Source of the DNA: Actinoplanes sp. NBC_00393
GTDB lineage: Bacteria; Actinomycetota; Actinomycetes; Mycobacteriales; Micromonosporaceae
Length of the DNA: 64,000 nt
Assembly: GCF_036053395.1 (NCBI RefSeq)
Contig: NZ_CP107942.1
Coordinates: forward strand, 1,330,501-1,394,500
Direction of reading: 5' to 3'
Both the position numbers and the translations under genes were made by a program. The stretch's first letter is position 1; each line of letters begins with the position of its first letter. Under the pieces are notes generated by a model. The model ran no database searches. It worked only from the letters and a program-made list of their open reading frames with translations, and was not told the origin of the DNA. This document shows, piece after piece, positions 24,701 through 34,144 of this stretch.

Positions 24701-25179
24701 CCAACACGCCGACCGGCCGTCTCGACGGCAACAGCCTGGTCCTGACCCGCACCTTCCGGGCCGGCATCGAGGATGTCTGGGCCAGCCTCACCGAGCCGGA
24801 GAGAACCGCGAGGTGGTACGGCGCCTGGAAAGGGGACGCGGCGCCGGGCCGCACGATTCAAGTGCAGATGGCGTACGAGGAAGGCACACCCTGGACCGGC
24901 ATGCGCATCGACGCGTGCGAACCGCCGCGCCGGCTCAGTCTGTCCAGTACTGACATGCCCGAGGTGTGGCGCCTCGACCTGCTGCTGACTCACGCGGACG
25001 GCCGCACCGAGCTGCGGTTCGTCCACCACCTGACCCCCTCCGACGGCCTCGGCGAGGTCGGCCCCGGCTGGGAGTACTACCTGGACATGCTGGTCGCCGC
25101 CCGCGACGGCACCGCGCTGCCCGACTTCGAGGACTATTACCCGTCGATGAAGGCGTACTACGACGGGCTCGCCGGCTGA
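24697..25179 (+). CDS. SRPBCC/AHSA1 domain protein
   Basis: A protein of 160 residues of the AHSA1-like START superfamily, with LTRTFRAGIEDVWASLTEPE at the start, WYGAWKGDAAPG, and the closing PGWEYYLDMLVAARDG and YYPSMKAYYDGLAG helix. Such proteins have a deep hydrophobic cavity and are thought to bind lipids or small aromatics. Pairing with an ArsR regulator is very common, but the ligand is usually unknown. Here the two are translationally coupled and share one operator. Confidence 0.9.
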   Translation: MTNTPTGRLDGNSLVLTRTFRAGIEDVWASLTEPERTARWYGAWKGDAAPGRTIQVQMAYEEGTPWTGMRIDACEPPRRLSLSSTDMPEVWRLDLLLTHADGRTELRFVHHLTPSDGLGEVGPGWEYYLDMLVAARDGTALPDFEDYYPSMKAYYDGLAG

Positions 25180-25220
25180 AGGCCGGTGATGCCGCGCACG
25201 ACCGGTCGCCGGACGCCTTC

Positions 25221-25307
25221 CGGCCGGCGGTCGGCCGAGGGGCCGGCGGTGGGCCGAGGGGCCGGCGGTGGCCGGCGTGGTCAGCGGTGGCCGGCGTGGT
25301 CAGCGGA
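25221..25307. repeat. Short GC-rich tandem repeats
   Basis: Two short arrays follow the SRPBCC gene: GGCCGAGGGGCCGGCGGT twice (25233-25250, 25252-25269) and GGCCGGCGTGGTCAGCGGT-type 19-mers twice (25270-25288, 25289-25307). They run into the stop codon of the TetR remnant and may mark a recombination scar. Confidence 0.6.
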
Positions 25308-25515
25308 GGCAGAGGGTGTCGAGCGCGGCATCCAGGACGGACTCGCGCAGCTCGGTGGCCGGGGCGTCGGGCATCACCACGGTGCAGTCGCCGAGGCCGC
25401 CGATGGCCATCTGGACCCGGGCTACCTGGGCGAGGGACGGGTTCGGGCCAGCGAGCATGGACACCATCCGGCGGCGCCAGTCGCCGACCGCCGCCGGGTA
25501 CGGACCGGCCCGGCG
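25300..25515 (-). pseudogene. C-terminal remnant of a TetR-type regulator
   Basis: Read on the minus strand, about 70 codons end at the TGA at 25300-25302 and encode a TetR-like C-terminal helix set: MVSMLAGPNPSLAQVARVQM, then AIGGLGDCTVVMPDAPATEL and ESVLDAALDTLCL. No helix-turn-helix or plausible start exists upstream, because the sequence switches at about 25516 into a plus-strand monooxygenase remnant. The family call is by pattern only. Confidence 0.6.
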
Positions 25516-25824
25516 GTCGGCGGCGGCACCAGCCTGGCCGCGGCCGGCGCCTACGTGCTGGCCGCTGAACTGCGTGGGGCCAAGCCGGACGGGATCGAAG
25601 CGGCCCTGCGCCGTTACGAGGCAGCGCTCGCCGAACCGGTCCGGAACAGCCGGCGGATCGGCCCCGCGGTCCTCGGCTCACTCGTTCCGCGCAGCCGCGC
25701 CCAGGTCTGGGCGAGTGCCCAGATCATGCGCCTGCTGCCGCGGCTGCCGCACCCGGTGCGCAGCCGGCTGACCTCGTTCGGCGGCGGCCCGGCCGCGATG
25801 CTCGACGGTCTGGTCCTGAGCTGA
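25516..25824 (+). pseudogene. C-terminal remnant of an FAD monooxygenase
   Basis: The plus frame from about 25516 to the TGA at 25822-25824 reads GGGTSLAAAGAYVLAAELRG, then ALRRYEAALAEPVRNSRRIG and ends TSFGGGPAAMLDGLVLS. This is the last 100 residues of a flavin-dependent hydroxylase, from just after the GD motif (the G-T-S-L-A helix). The FAD-binding N-terminal two-thirds is missing. Upstream codons in frame read antisense through the TetR remnant. It is non-functional as it stands. Confidence 0.7.
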
Positions 25825-25908
25825 TCCCTCGCGGACGCGGGTCCGGTGCGCAAGGCTGGGAGGGCTGCGGCGCCAACCGGGCGCCGTCCCCACCCATCGG
25901 AGGCTGTC

Positions 25909-26118
25909 GTGACCAATCACGTGTACCGGCTCAGTGAGATCGTCGGAAGCAGTCCGACCAGCGTCGACGACGCGATCCGCACCGCGCTCCGCAAGGCCTC
26001 GCAGACGGTGCGCAACATCGAATGGTTCGAGGCCAAGGAGATCCGCGGGCAGGTCGTGGACGGCGACGTCGCGCACTACCAGGTGCTGCTGAAGATCGGC
26101 TTCCGGGTGGAGGACTGA
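25909..26118 (+). CDS. Dodecin family flavoprotein
   Basis: A protein of 69 residues matching dodecin: HVYRLSEIVGSSPTSVDDAI, then ALRKASQTVRNIEWFEAKEI and a final YQVLLKIGFRVED strand. The Trp in NIEWFE is the residue that stacks on bound flavin. Dodecins form hollow dodecamers that store or buffer flavins. GTG 25909 is chosen because GGAGG lies 6 bases before it and the family length fits. The gene stands alone. Confidence 0.93.
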   Translation: MTNHVYRLSEIVGSSPTSVDDAIRTALRKASQTVRNIEWFEAKEIRGQVVDGDVAHYQVLLKIGFRVED

Positions 26119-26175
26119 AGGGTAGAGGACTGAATCCGCCGATGAGCGCCGCCCGCGGCCGGTAACGTCCCGAGG

Positions 26176-26763
26176 GTGATCACCGTGCCGGCCGGCAGCA
26201 GCCTCACGCTGCGCTGCCCCGATGCCCAGGAGATCGTCCTGGTCACCCTCGCCGAGTCGCGGGCGCCGTTCATCGTCGAGTTGCCGCCGATCCCGGTGCT
26301 GAGCCTGGACGGGTTCGGGGTCCGGCGGTTCGGCATTCTCGAGCTGGTCACCGCCGCCGGCGTGACCTGGGTCGAGGCCGAGTTGCACAACGACCTGCTG
26401 CGCATCCACGGTGACGCCCCGGTCGGGGTGGTCCAGCGGCGGGCCTCCACGCGCCGGCCCGGGCCGTACCCGGCGACCGGCACCGTGCAGGTCGAGAAGG
26501 CCGGGCGACGCAGTCTCGTGGCCGTCGCCGGCCGGGTCGAGGACATCTCCGCCGACGGCGTGCTGCTGCGCGCGACCGCCGGTGACGCCGGGCCGTCGCT
26601 GCCGTCCGGGATCGAGCGGACGTTGCTGCACGTCGCCATGCCCTTCGGTGAGCTCACCGTCGCGGTCACCACTGTCGATCAGCGCGCCGACCTGCTGCGC
26701 GGCACCTTCGAGTGGATCGACCCGGTCGGCGAGGGCGCGCTGAAGGACTTCTGCACCCGTTAG
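26176..26763 (+). CDS. PilZ-like c-di-GMP binding protein
   Basis: A protein of 195 residues. The C-terminal half carries the PilZ marks: an R-R-x3-R cluster in QRRASTRRPG (about 89-98) and the D-x-S-x2-G turn in VEDISADGVLL (about 122-131), followed by beta strands LLHVAMPFGELTVAV. The N-terminal half (1-85) resembles a YcgR-N-like beta domain. Such proteins sense cyclic di-GMP and often modulate motility or secretion. No diguanylate cyclase is present in the window, though a chemoreceptor is encoded at 41859. Confidence 0.8.
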   Translation: MITVPAGSSLTLRCPDAQEIVLVTLAESRAPFIVELPPIPVLSLDGFGVRRFGILELVTAAGVTWVEAELHNDLLRIHGDAPVGVVQRRASTRRPGPYPATGTVQVEKAGRRSLVAVAGRVEDISADGVLLRATAGDAGPSLPSGIERTLLHVAMPFGELTVAVTTVDQRADLLRGTFEWIDPVGEGALKDFCTR

Positions 26764-26836
26764 GTTCCGGAACTCATCGCGCCGTAACGCGCCGGAAACG
26801 CAATGACCTGCGCCGATGCTTGAAACCGGTTCCGGG

Positions 26837-26902
26837 GAAGCGCTTCACCGGCATTGACAGTGCATGGCACCCGGTTCAAAGTGGCCTCCAATAGAGCGCT
26901 TC
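26837..26902 (+). promoter_or_regulatory. Candidate promoter flanked by LacI-type operators
   Basis: GAAGCGCTTC at 26837-26846 and GAGCGCTTC at 26894-26902 share the AGCGCT centre typical of LacI/CebR operators. Between them lie TTGACA (26854-26859) and, after 17 bases, CAAAGT, a passable -35/-10 pair. The layout would let a LacI repressor block transcription of the glycanase operon downstream, whose third gene encodes a LacI regulator. Confidence 0.65.
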
Positions 26903-26940
26903 CACGGCTCTGAGCACGCGTTCCCCAAGGAGTCCCCACC

Positions 26941-28646
26941 ATGACCGTCCATGTTTCGGACCCACCGCGCAGCAGGCGCCGGCTGCTGACCCTGACCGCC
27001 GCGATCAGCGGCCTCCTCGCCTCGTTCGTCGCCATCACCGCCGGCGACGCCGAGGCCGCCGAGGTGGTCGTCTCCCAGAACAAGCCGGTCACGGCCTCCT
27101 CCACCGAGACCGCCGGCGGATACCAGGCCCGCGAGGGCAACGACGGCAACAACGGCACCCGCTGGGCCAGCACCTGGTCCGCCAGCCAGTGGTGGCAGGT
27201 CGACCTCGGCGCCACCACCGCCGTCAGCCGGATCGCCATCAACTGGGAAGGCGCCTACGCCAAGGCCTTCACCATCCAGTTCTCCACCGACGGCGCCGCC
27301 TACACGCAGGCCTATGCGACCACCACCGGAACCGGCGGCCAGCAGAGCATCCCGGCCACCGGCAACGCCCGCTACGTGCGGATCAACATGACCGAGCGCG
27401 GCCTGCCGGCCTACGGCTACTCCTTCTGGGAGTTCCAGGTCTTCGCCGGTGACAGCACGCCACCGACCGGCAACACCAGACTTCTTTCGTACGCCAAACC
27501 CGCGCGAGCCTCCACCGAGCAGAACGACCCGCAGTGCAACCCGTGCACGGCGGACAAGGCGTTCGACAACGACCCGGCGAGCCGCTGGGCCACCAACCCG
27601 ACCGGCGGCTGGGTCGACCCCGGCTGGATCCAGGTCGATCTGGGCGCCACCGCGCAGATCAGCCAGGTCGTCCTGCAGTGGGACCCGGCGTACGCCCGCT
27701 CGTACCAGATCCAGGTCTCATCCGACGGCGCCAACTGGACCAGCATCTACTCGACGACCACCGGTGACGGCCTGAAGGACGTCATCAACGCCACCGGCAC
27801 CGGCCGCTACGTCCGGATGTACGGCACCGCCCGCAGCAGCGCCTACGGCTACTCGCTGTGGGAGTTCAGCGTGTACGGCACCGGCGGCAACCCGACCGCC
27901 CCGCCCGCGAAGCCCGCCGACCCGACCTTCCCGGCCACCCGCCTGGTCTTCGCCGACGAGTTCAACGGCCCGGCCGGCGCCAAGCCGGACACCGCGAAGT
28001 GGACGTACGACCCCGGCTTCCCGCAGAACGGCGAGGTCCAGTACTACACGCCGGACAGCAACAACGCGTCGATGAACGGCACCGGCGCCCTGGTCATCGA
28101 GGCCCGTAGGGAAGCCTCGAACGGCCGCGACTACACCTCGCACCGGATGAACACCAGCAACAAGTTCCACGTCCAGTACGGCCGGATCGAAGCACGCATC
28201 CGCGTCCCGAAGGGCAACGGTCTGTGGCCGGCGTTCTGGCTGATGGGCGACGATTTCCTGCAGGGCCGCCCGTGGCCGTACAACGGCGAGATCGACATCA
28301 TGGAGGTCCTGGGCCGCAACACCAGCGAGGCCTACTCCACGCTGCACGCCCCGGCCTACAACGGCGCCGGCGGCTACGGCCAGAAGTACGCCACCCCGGA
28401 CCTGTCGCTGGACTTCCACACCTACGCCGCCGAGTGGGACAGCAAGGGCATCCGGTTCTTCCTGGACGGCCGGCAGGTCTTCGACGCGAACAAGGAAACC
28501 GTGGAGAACACCCGCGGCCCGTGGATCTACGACCACAAGTTCTACCTGATCCTGAACCTGGCCGTCGGCGGCGACTTCCCCGGCCCGATCGACGCCAGCA
28601 CCCCGTTCCCGAGCCGCATGCTCGTCGACTACGTGAGGGTCTACCA

Positions 28647-28650
<4 letters not shown>
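26941..28650 (+). CDS. Secreted GH16 glycanase with two discoidin domains
   Basis: A protein of 569 residues. An Arg-rich signal peptide (SRRRLLTLTAAISG) precedes two F5/8 type C carbohydrate-binding domains (about 42-170 and 180-318), then a GH16 catalytic domain. The catalytic set is in GEIDIMEVLG, with E450 as nucleophile, D452 and E455 as acid/base. GH16 enzymes cut beta-1,3 or mixed beta-glucans, or related galactans. ATG 26941 follows AAGGAG. The stop overlaps the next ATG (ATGA). It is probably induced by its oligosaccharide products through the LacI protein encoded two genes on. Confidence 0.94.
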
Positions 28651-29906
<1,256 letters not shown>

Positions 29907-29913
29907 TACAACA

Positions 29914-30966
29914 GTGGGCGTGATCTCCAAACCGGGCCGCGGCGGCCACCATCCGACCATGGATCAGGTGGCCGCCGCGGCCGGCGTCTCCCGGGCCACC
30001 GTCTCCCGGGTGATCAACGGCGCGGCCAACGTGGCGCCCGAGATCCGCGACGCGGTCCAGCGTGCGATCAGCAAGACGGGGTACGTGCCGAATGTCGCCG
30101 CCCGCAGCCTGGTGACCCGGCGCTCCAACTCGGTGGCCCTGGTGATCAGCGAACCGGACCGCCCCGACGACCACTCCTTCCTGAACCGGATCTTCACCGA
30201 CCCGTACTTCGGCCGGATCACCGCCGGCGCGACCGGCGCGCTGCGCCCGCACGACGTACACCTGGTGGTCGTGCCGACCGACTCGGCCGACCACCACCAG
30301 GTGGTCCGCTACCTGCGGCAGGGCCACGTCGACGGGGTGCTGCTGATCAGCAGCCACGGCGACGACCCGCTGCCCGGCCAGGTCCTCGCCCTCGGCATCC
30401 CGGCCGTGCTGTCCGCCCGGCCACCCGGCCCGCTGTCGGTCAGCTACGTCGACGTCGACCAGCGGCTCGGCGCCCAGCTCGCCGCCCAGCACCTGCTCGG
30501 CCGCGGCTGCCGGCGGCTCGCCACGATCAGCGGCCCGCTCGACATCCCGGCCGGCGCCGAACGCCTCGACGGCTTCCGCACCTACCTGGCCGCGCAGGGC
30601 CTGCCCGAGCCGCCCGCCGTGGTCGGCGACTTCACCCGGGCCGGGGGAGAGGCCGCCGCCCACCGGCTCCTCGCCGAACACCCCGGCCTGGACGGCCTGT
30701 TCGTCGCCAGCGACCTGATGGCCGAGGGCGCGCTGCGCGCCGTGCAGGACCTCGGCCGCCGGGTGCCCGACCAGGTCGCCGTCGTCGGCTTCGACGACAG
30801 CAGCGCCGCCCTGGAGTGCCGGCCGCCGCTGACCACGGTCCGCCAGCCGGTCGAGGAGATGGCCGCCGAAATGGCCGAACTGCTCATCGCCCACATCGAC
30901 GAGCCGGGCCGGCTGCCCCGCTCAGTCATCTTCCAGCCGACCGTGGTGATCCGCGAGTCCGCCTGA
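29914..30966 (+). CDS. LacI family transcriptional regulator
   Basis: A protein of 350 residues. The N-terminal LacI HTH (TMDQVAAAAGVSRATVSRVI, NGAANVAPEIR) is followed by a periplasmic-binding-like domain with the family segment VAVVGFDDSSAALECRPPLT. It begins 7 bases after the DUF1996 stop, so it is the third gene of the glycanase operon. The AGCGCT-centred sites at 26837-26902 are its probable operators, making a self-limiting induction loop. The inducer is presumably a beta-glucan oligosaccharide. Confidence 0.93.
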   Translation: MGVISKPGRGGHHPTMDQVAAAAGVSRATVSRVINGAANVAPEIRDAVQRAISKTGYVPNVAARSLVTRRSNSVALVISEPDRPDDHSFLNRIFTDPYFGRITAGATGALRPHDVHLVVVPTDSADHHQVVRYLRQGHVDGVLLISSHGDDPLPGQVLALGIPAVLSARPPGPLSVSYVDVDQRLGAQLAAQHLLGRGCRRLATISGPLDIPAGAERLDGFRTYLAAQGLPEPPAVVGDFTRAGGEAAAHRLLAEHPGLDGLFVASDLMAEGALRAVQDLGRRVPDQVAVVGFDDSSAALECRPPLTTVRQPVEEMAAEMAELLIAHIDEPGRLPRSVIFQPTVVIRESA

Positions 30967-30970
30967 GCGC

Positions 30971-31531
30971 TCACCACTGGTGAGCGACGTCCAGCACGAT
31001 GCGGCTGTGTGTGCCCGGGCCGGGCAGCGTGGTGACCTGGAACGGCAACCGGGCGCGCACCCCGACCGCGAACGTGGTGTAACCCTCGAACGAACCGCCG
31101 AACACGACGTCGCGCAGGGTGTCGTAGCGCAGCACGTTGACCGTACGGTCGCCGGTGCGGCCCGGGATCGTCGCGACGTGCTCGTCGTCGTACGCCGGCG
31201 CGCGCAATGTCACCCAGAGGTGTGCACCCCCGGCGGTGTACGGCGCCAGATCCACACCTTCGCCGTCGGTGGGCACCTGATCGGCGTACCGGACCTGGAA
31301 GCCGGTCGCCGAGCCGTTGAACTCGAACACCAGCCGGTCGAAGCAGGCGTGCCGGCCGGCCCGGACCTCCACCACCGGGGCGCTGCTGAGCGGGCCACCG
31401 GCCTTCTCCTGGCTGCCCCAGGTGATTCCGCAGGTGGGAGCGGCTTTTCCGATCGCCGGGGGACTGGTGGCCGCCGCCAGTGCCACACCGACGACCAGCG
31501 TCGCAATCACATTTCTGACCGACCTTCGCAT
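30971..31531 (-). CDS. Secreted AMIN-like domain protein
   Basis: A protein of 186 residues: a signal peptide (VRNVIATLVVGVALAAATSP), then a beta-rich domain starting CGITWGSQEKAG and containing VRAGRHACFDRLVFEFNG, GFQVRYADQVPTDGEG and a final PFQVTTLPGPGTHSRIVLDV. This pattern is common in Streptomyces and relatives as the AMIN-like family; the role is unknown but extracellular. ATG 31531 is preferred over 31537 because GGGGAGG lies just upstream. It converges on the LacI gene with 4 bases between. Confidence 0.82.
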   Translation of the reverse strand: MRRSVRNVIATLVVGVALAAATSPPAIGKAAPTCGITWGSQEKAGGPLSSAPVVEVRAGRHACFDRLVFEFNGSATGFQVRYADQVPTDGEGVDLAPYTAGGAHLWVTLRAPAYDDEHVATIPGRTGDRTVNVLRYDTLRDVVFGGSFEGYTTFAVGVRARLPFQVTTLPGPGTHSRIVLDVAHQW

Positions 31532-31732
31532 GGGCACCTCCCCGGAGACAGGCTTTCGACGCTAGGACCGGCACACAAGCCGTTTGCGCAGGGTGCCGAT
31601 TCGGGTGCATCGCAACGTATCGGCACGTCCGGGCGGGTGTGAAGCGGCGGAACAGGCCCGCACGGGCAGTAGCATCAACAGGATGCAAGCTCGCAACGGG
31701 GCACCGGAGGACACGAGCTGAAGGGGCCACCG

Positions 31733-32602
31733 ATGATCGAGGTCGACGCGATCGATCGCCTGACTCTCGGCGACCATGCGTGCGTGGTGTTCGAGGACGA
31801 TGACGTCCGCACAGCGACGCTCGCCGCCTACATCCGCACCGGCCTGCGCCGGCAGCACCGCATCCTCTACTACGGCGGCGGGCAGCAGGAGATCGAGGAC
31901 GCCCTGGCCGGTGCGGGCACCGACCCGCAGCCGGCCCTGGCCGCCGGGCAGCTGCAGATGGCGACCGCGGAGGACACCTATCTCGCCGCCGGCCGCTTCG
32001 AGCCGCAGGCCAGCATCGACGGCTGGCGGGCCGCGTCGGCCGAGGCCATGGCGGCCGGCTACCACGGGCTGCGCGCGGTCGGGGACATGTCCTGGGGCGC
32101 CACCGGCATCCCCGGCGCCGACCTGCTGCCCTGGTACGAGGCGAATGTGACCCGCGTCTTCGCCGACGGCTTCGCGATGGGCATCTGCCTCTACGACCGC
32201 CGCCTGTTCGCCGACGCCGACCTGCGCCGGGTGTGCTGGGCGCACCCGGCCACCGTCGACGCCGAGATTGACACCGGAACCGTCCCGCTGCTGCGGGCGG
32301 TGCGCACCACCAGCCCGGCCGGCGTCCGCCTGCACGGCGAGGCCGACCTGTCCAACCGGCAGGCCCTGCGGGCGATCCTGGAACACCTGGTCGACGACAC
32401 CCCGGGCACCGGCGAGCCGCACGTCGTCGACATCGCCGACCTGCGGTTCATCGACGGCGCCACGGTCCGCATGCTGATCGACGCCGCGGCCCGGGCAGCC
32501 GGCGCGATCCGCGTGGTCGGCTGCTCCCCGCACATGCAGCGGCTGCTGTCGTTCAACGGGGCCGACGCGAGCACCGGCCTGATCGTGGAGGCCGCCGGAT
32601 GA
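31733..32602 (+). CDS. MEDS sensor domain plus STAS domain protein
   Basis: A protein of 289 residues with a MEDS (DcmR-type sensory) domain at about 8-180 (GDHACVVFEDDDVRTATLAA, RQHRILYYGGGQQEIEDAL, DGWRAASAEAMAAGYHGLRA) and a C-terminal STAS domain at about 195-285 (GEADLSNRQALRAILEHLV, VVDIADLRFIDGATVRML). The Asp-Leu-x-Phe-Ile-Asp-Gly-x-x-Val segment is the anti-anti-sigma phosphorylation loop, with Thr in the usual Ser/Thr place. It overlaps the next gene by ATGA. This looks like the antagonist half of a partner-switching pair. Confidence 0.88.
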   Translation: MIEVDAIDRLTLGDHACVVFEDDDVRTATLAAYIRTGLRRQHRILYYGGGQQEIEDALAGAGTDPQPALAAGQLQMATAEDTYLAAGRFEPQASIDGWRAASAEAMAAGYHGLRAVGDMSWGATGIPGADLLPWYEANVTRVFADGFAMGICLYDRRLFADADLRRVCWAHPATVDAEIDTGTVPLLRAVRTTSPAGVRLHGEADLSNRQALRAILEHLVDDTPGTGEPHVVDIADLRFIDGATVRMLIDAAARAAGAIRVVGCSPHMQRLLSFNGADASTGLIVEAAG

Positions 32603-33525
32603 CGCTCGGCCTGACGGGCGTCCTGCAGCACTGCGGTCTGATCTACCGCACCTCCGCCGAGTACCTCAGCGGCGCCGGCGGCTTCGCCCGGGCCGCCCTG
32701 GCCGCGGGTGACGCGGTGCTGGTCGCGGTGCCGGAACCGCACCTGTCCCAGCTGCGCACCGAGCTCGGCGAGGCGGTGTTCTTCGCCGACATGGCGGTCG
32801 CCGGGCGCAACCCGGGCCGGATCATCCCCGGCCTGCTGCTGGGATTCGCCGCCGCGCACCACGGCCGACGGGTGTCGATCATCGCCGAGCCGGTCTGGCC
32901 GGCCCGCACCGCGATCGAGTACCCGGCCTGCGCCGCCCACGAAGCCATGATCAACGCGGTGTTCGAGGGGCGCGACGCGGCGATCCTCTGCCCGTACGAC
33001 GCGACCCGGCTGGACCTGTCCCGCCTGCACGACGCCTGGCGGACCCATCCGGAGATGCTCGTCGGCACGGCTCGCCGGCCCAGCCCGTGGTTCGCCGACC
33101 CGTTCGCCGCTGCCGCGGGCTTCAACCAGCCGCTGCCCGACGTGCCGCCCGGCGCCGACACGATCCGCTACCACCGGCTCGGCTGCCTCACCGGGATCCG
33201 GCGGTTCCTCACCGCGCGGGCCGCAGCGGCCGGGCTGCCCGCAGCACGCGTCGAGGACCTGCTGATCGCGGTCAACGAGCTGGCCCAGAACACGCTGCTG
33301 CACACCGCCGGTGGCGGTACGGTCAGCGCCTGGCCGGAGCCGGGGATGCTGGTCTGCCAGGTCGACGACCAGGGCTACCTGGCTGATCCGTATGCCGGGC
33401 GGGTCCGGCCGCCCGCCCGCACGGCGAACGGCCACGGCCTGATCCTCGCGCACGAGCTGTGCGACCTGGTCCGGATCCACGCCCGTACCGACGGCACCAG
33501 CATCCGGCTGCACATGAGCCGGTGA
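32599..33525 (+). CDS. MEDS sensor domain plus RsbW-type ATPase
   Basis: A protein of 308 residues with a MEDS domain (about 8-170; HCGLIYRTSAEYLSGAGGFA, PVWPARTAIEYPACAAHEAM) and a HATPase of the anti-sigma type at about 195-305 (DLLIAVNELAQNTLLHTAGG with the N-box, VCQVDDQGYLADPYAG, GHGLILAHELCDLVRIH). There is no phospho-accepting His, so it is an RsbW-like serine kinase/anti-sigma factor rather than a histidine kinase. It is co-translated with the MEDS-STAS protein, which is its obvious partner. No sigma factor is next to the pair. Confidence 0.88.
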   Translation: MTLGLTGVLQHCGLIYRTSAEYLSGAGGFARAALAAGDAVLVAVPEPHLSQLRTELGEAVFFADMAVAGRNPGRIIPGLLLGFAAAHHGRRVSIIAEPVWPARTAIEYPACAAHEAMINAVFEGRDAAILCPYDATRLDLSRLHDAWRTHPEMLVGTARRPSPWFADPFAAAAGFNQPLPDVPPGADTIRYHRLGCLTGIRRFLTARAAAAGLPAARVEDLLIAVNELAQNTLLHTAGGGTVSAWPEPGMLVCQVDDQGYLADPYAGRVRPPARTANGHGLILAHELCDLVRIHARTDGTSIRLHMSR

Positions 33526-33528
33526 GAC

Positions 33529-34059
33529 TCAGCAGTACCCGGACGGGCAGGCGCCGCTGGCCAGCAGCTCGTACTGGCGGCACACCGGGCAGATCGGCGG
33601 CTCCGGGCGCGGCGCGGGACGGGCCTTCGCCGGGGCCTTGGCCGCCTTGGGCGCTTTCGGCGCGGCCGGGGCACGGGTCGCCCGGGCCCTCGCGGCCTTG
33701 GCCGGCTGAACCGCGGCGCGCAGCTCGACCGCCTGCACGGCGGTGGCCAGCAGCGTGTCGTAGTTCGGCTCGATCAGTTCGGCCTCGACCGAGATGAAGC
33801 AGTTCGGGTCGTCCGGGTCCTTGATGTAGGCGCCCGGAATCGACATCGCCACGTCGTTCGCCTGCTCCGGCTCCACGGCCAGGTCCACGCCGCCCGGGTG
33901 CACGTACACCGCGACGCCGTTGTTGCCCTGCGGCCGGACTTGCACGGTACGGCCGGCGGTGCGTACGTCGATGCTCACGTGAGCCCGCAGTTCCAGCAGC
34001 AGCCTCGCCACCGAAGGAGCCGCGCCGACCTCGTCGGCGTCCGTCTCGTGCGCATCCAT
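33529..34059 (-). CDS. Unknown protein with Lys/Ala/Pro linker and Cys-rich tail
   Basis: A protein of 176 residues in three parts: an acidic N-terminal alpha/beta domain (VARLLLELRAHVSIDVRTAG, then VYVHPGGVDLAVEPEQANDV) to about 120, a low-complexity basic linker of Ala, Lys and Pro (about 120-155), and a tail CPVCRQYELLASGACPSGYC that looks like a small zinc ribbon. The linker resembles histone H1-like tails and could bind nucleic acid. No family is recognised. It converges on the MEDS-ATPase gene with 3 bases between. Confidence 0.65.
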   Translation of the reverse strand: MDAHETDADEVGAAPSVARLLLELRAHVSIDVRTAGRTVQVRPQGNNGVAVYVHPGGVDLAVEPEQANDVAMSIPGAYIKDPDDPNCFISVEAELIEPNYDTLLATAVQAVELRAAVQPAKAARARATRAPAAPKAPKAAKAPAKARPAPRPEPPICPVCRQYELLASGACPSGYC

Positions 34060-34144
34060 CAGATCTCGCCTCCACGACGTTCCCTGGGTTCGGTACCCCC
34101 AGGAAGCGTCTCAGACTTGCCGAGCGGGCCGGGGCGCGGGGGCG

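Noticed and set aside
31594..31620. GTTTGC-N15-GGGTGC as a sigma-B-like promoter for the MEDS pair
   Set aside because: The -10 part departs from GGGTAT and the site is about 115 bases from the start codon; chance match is likely.
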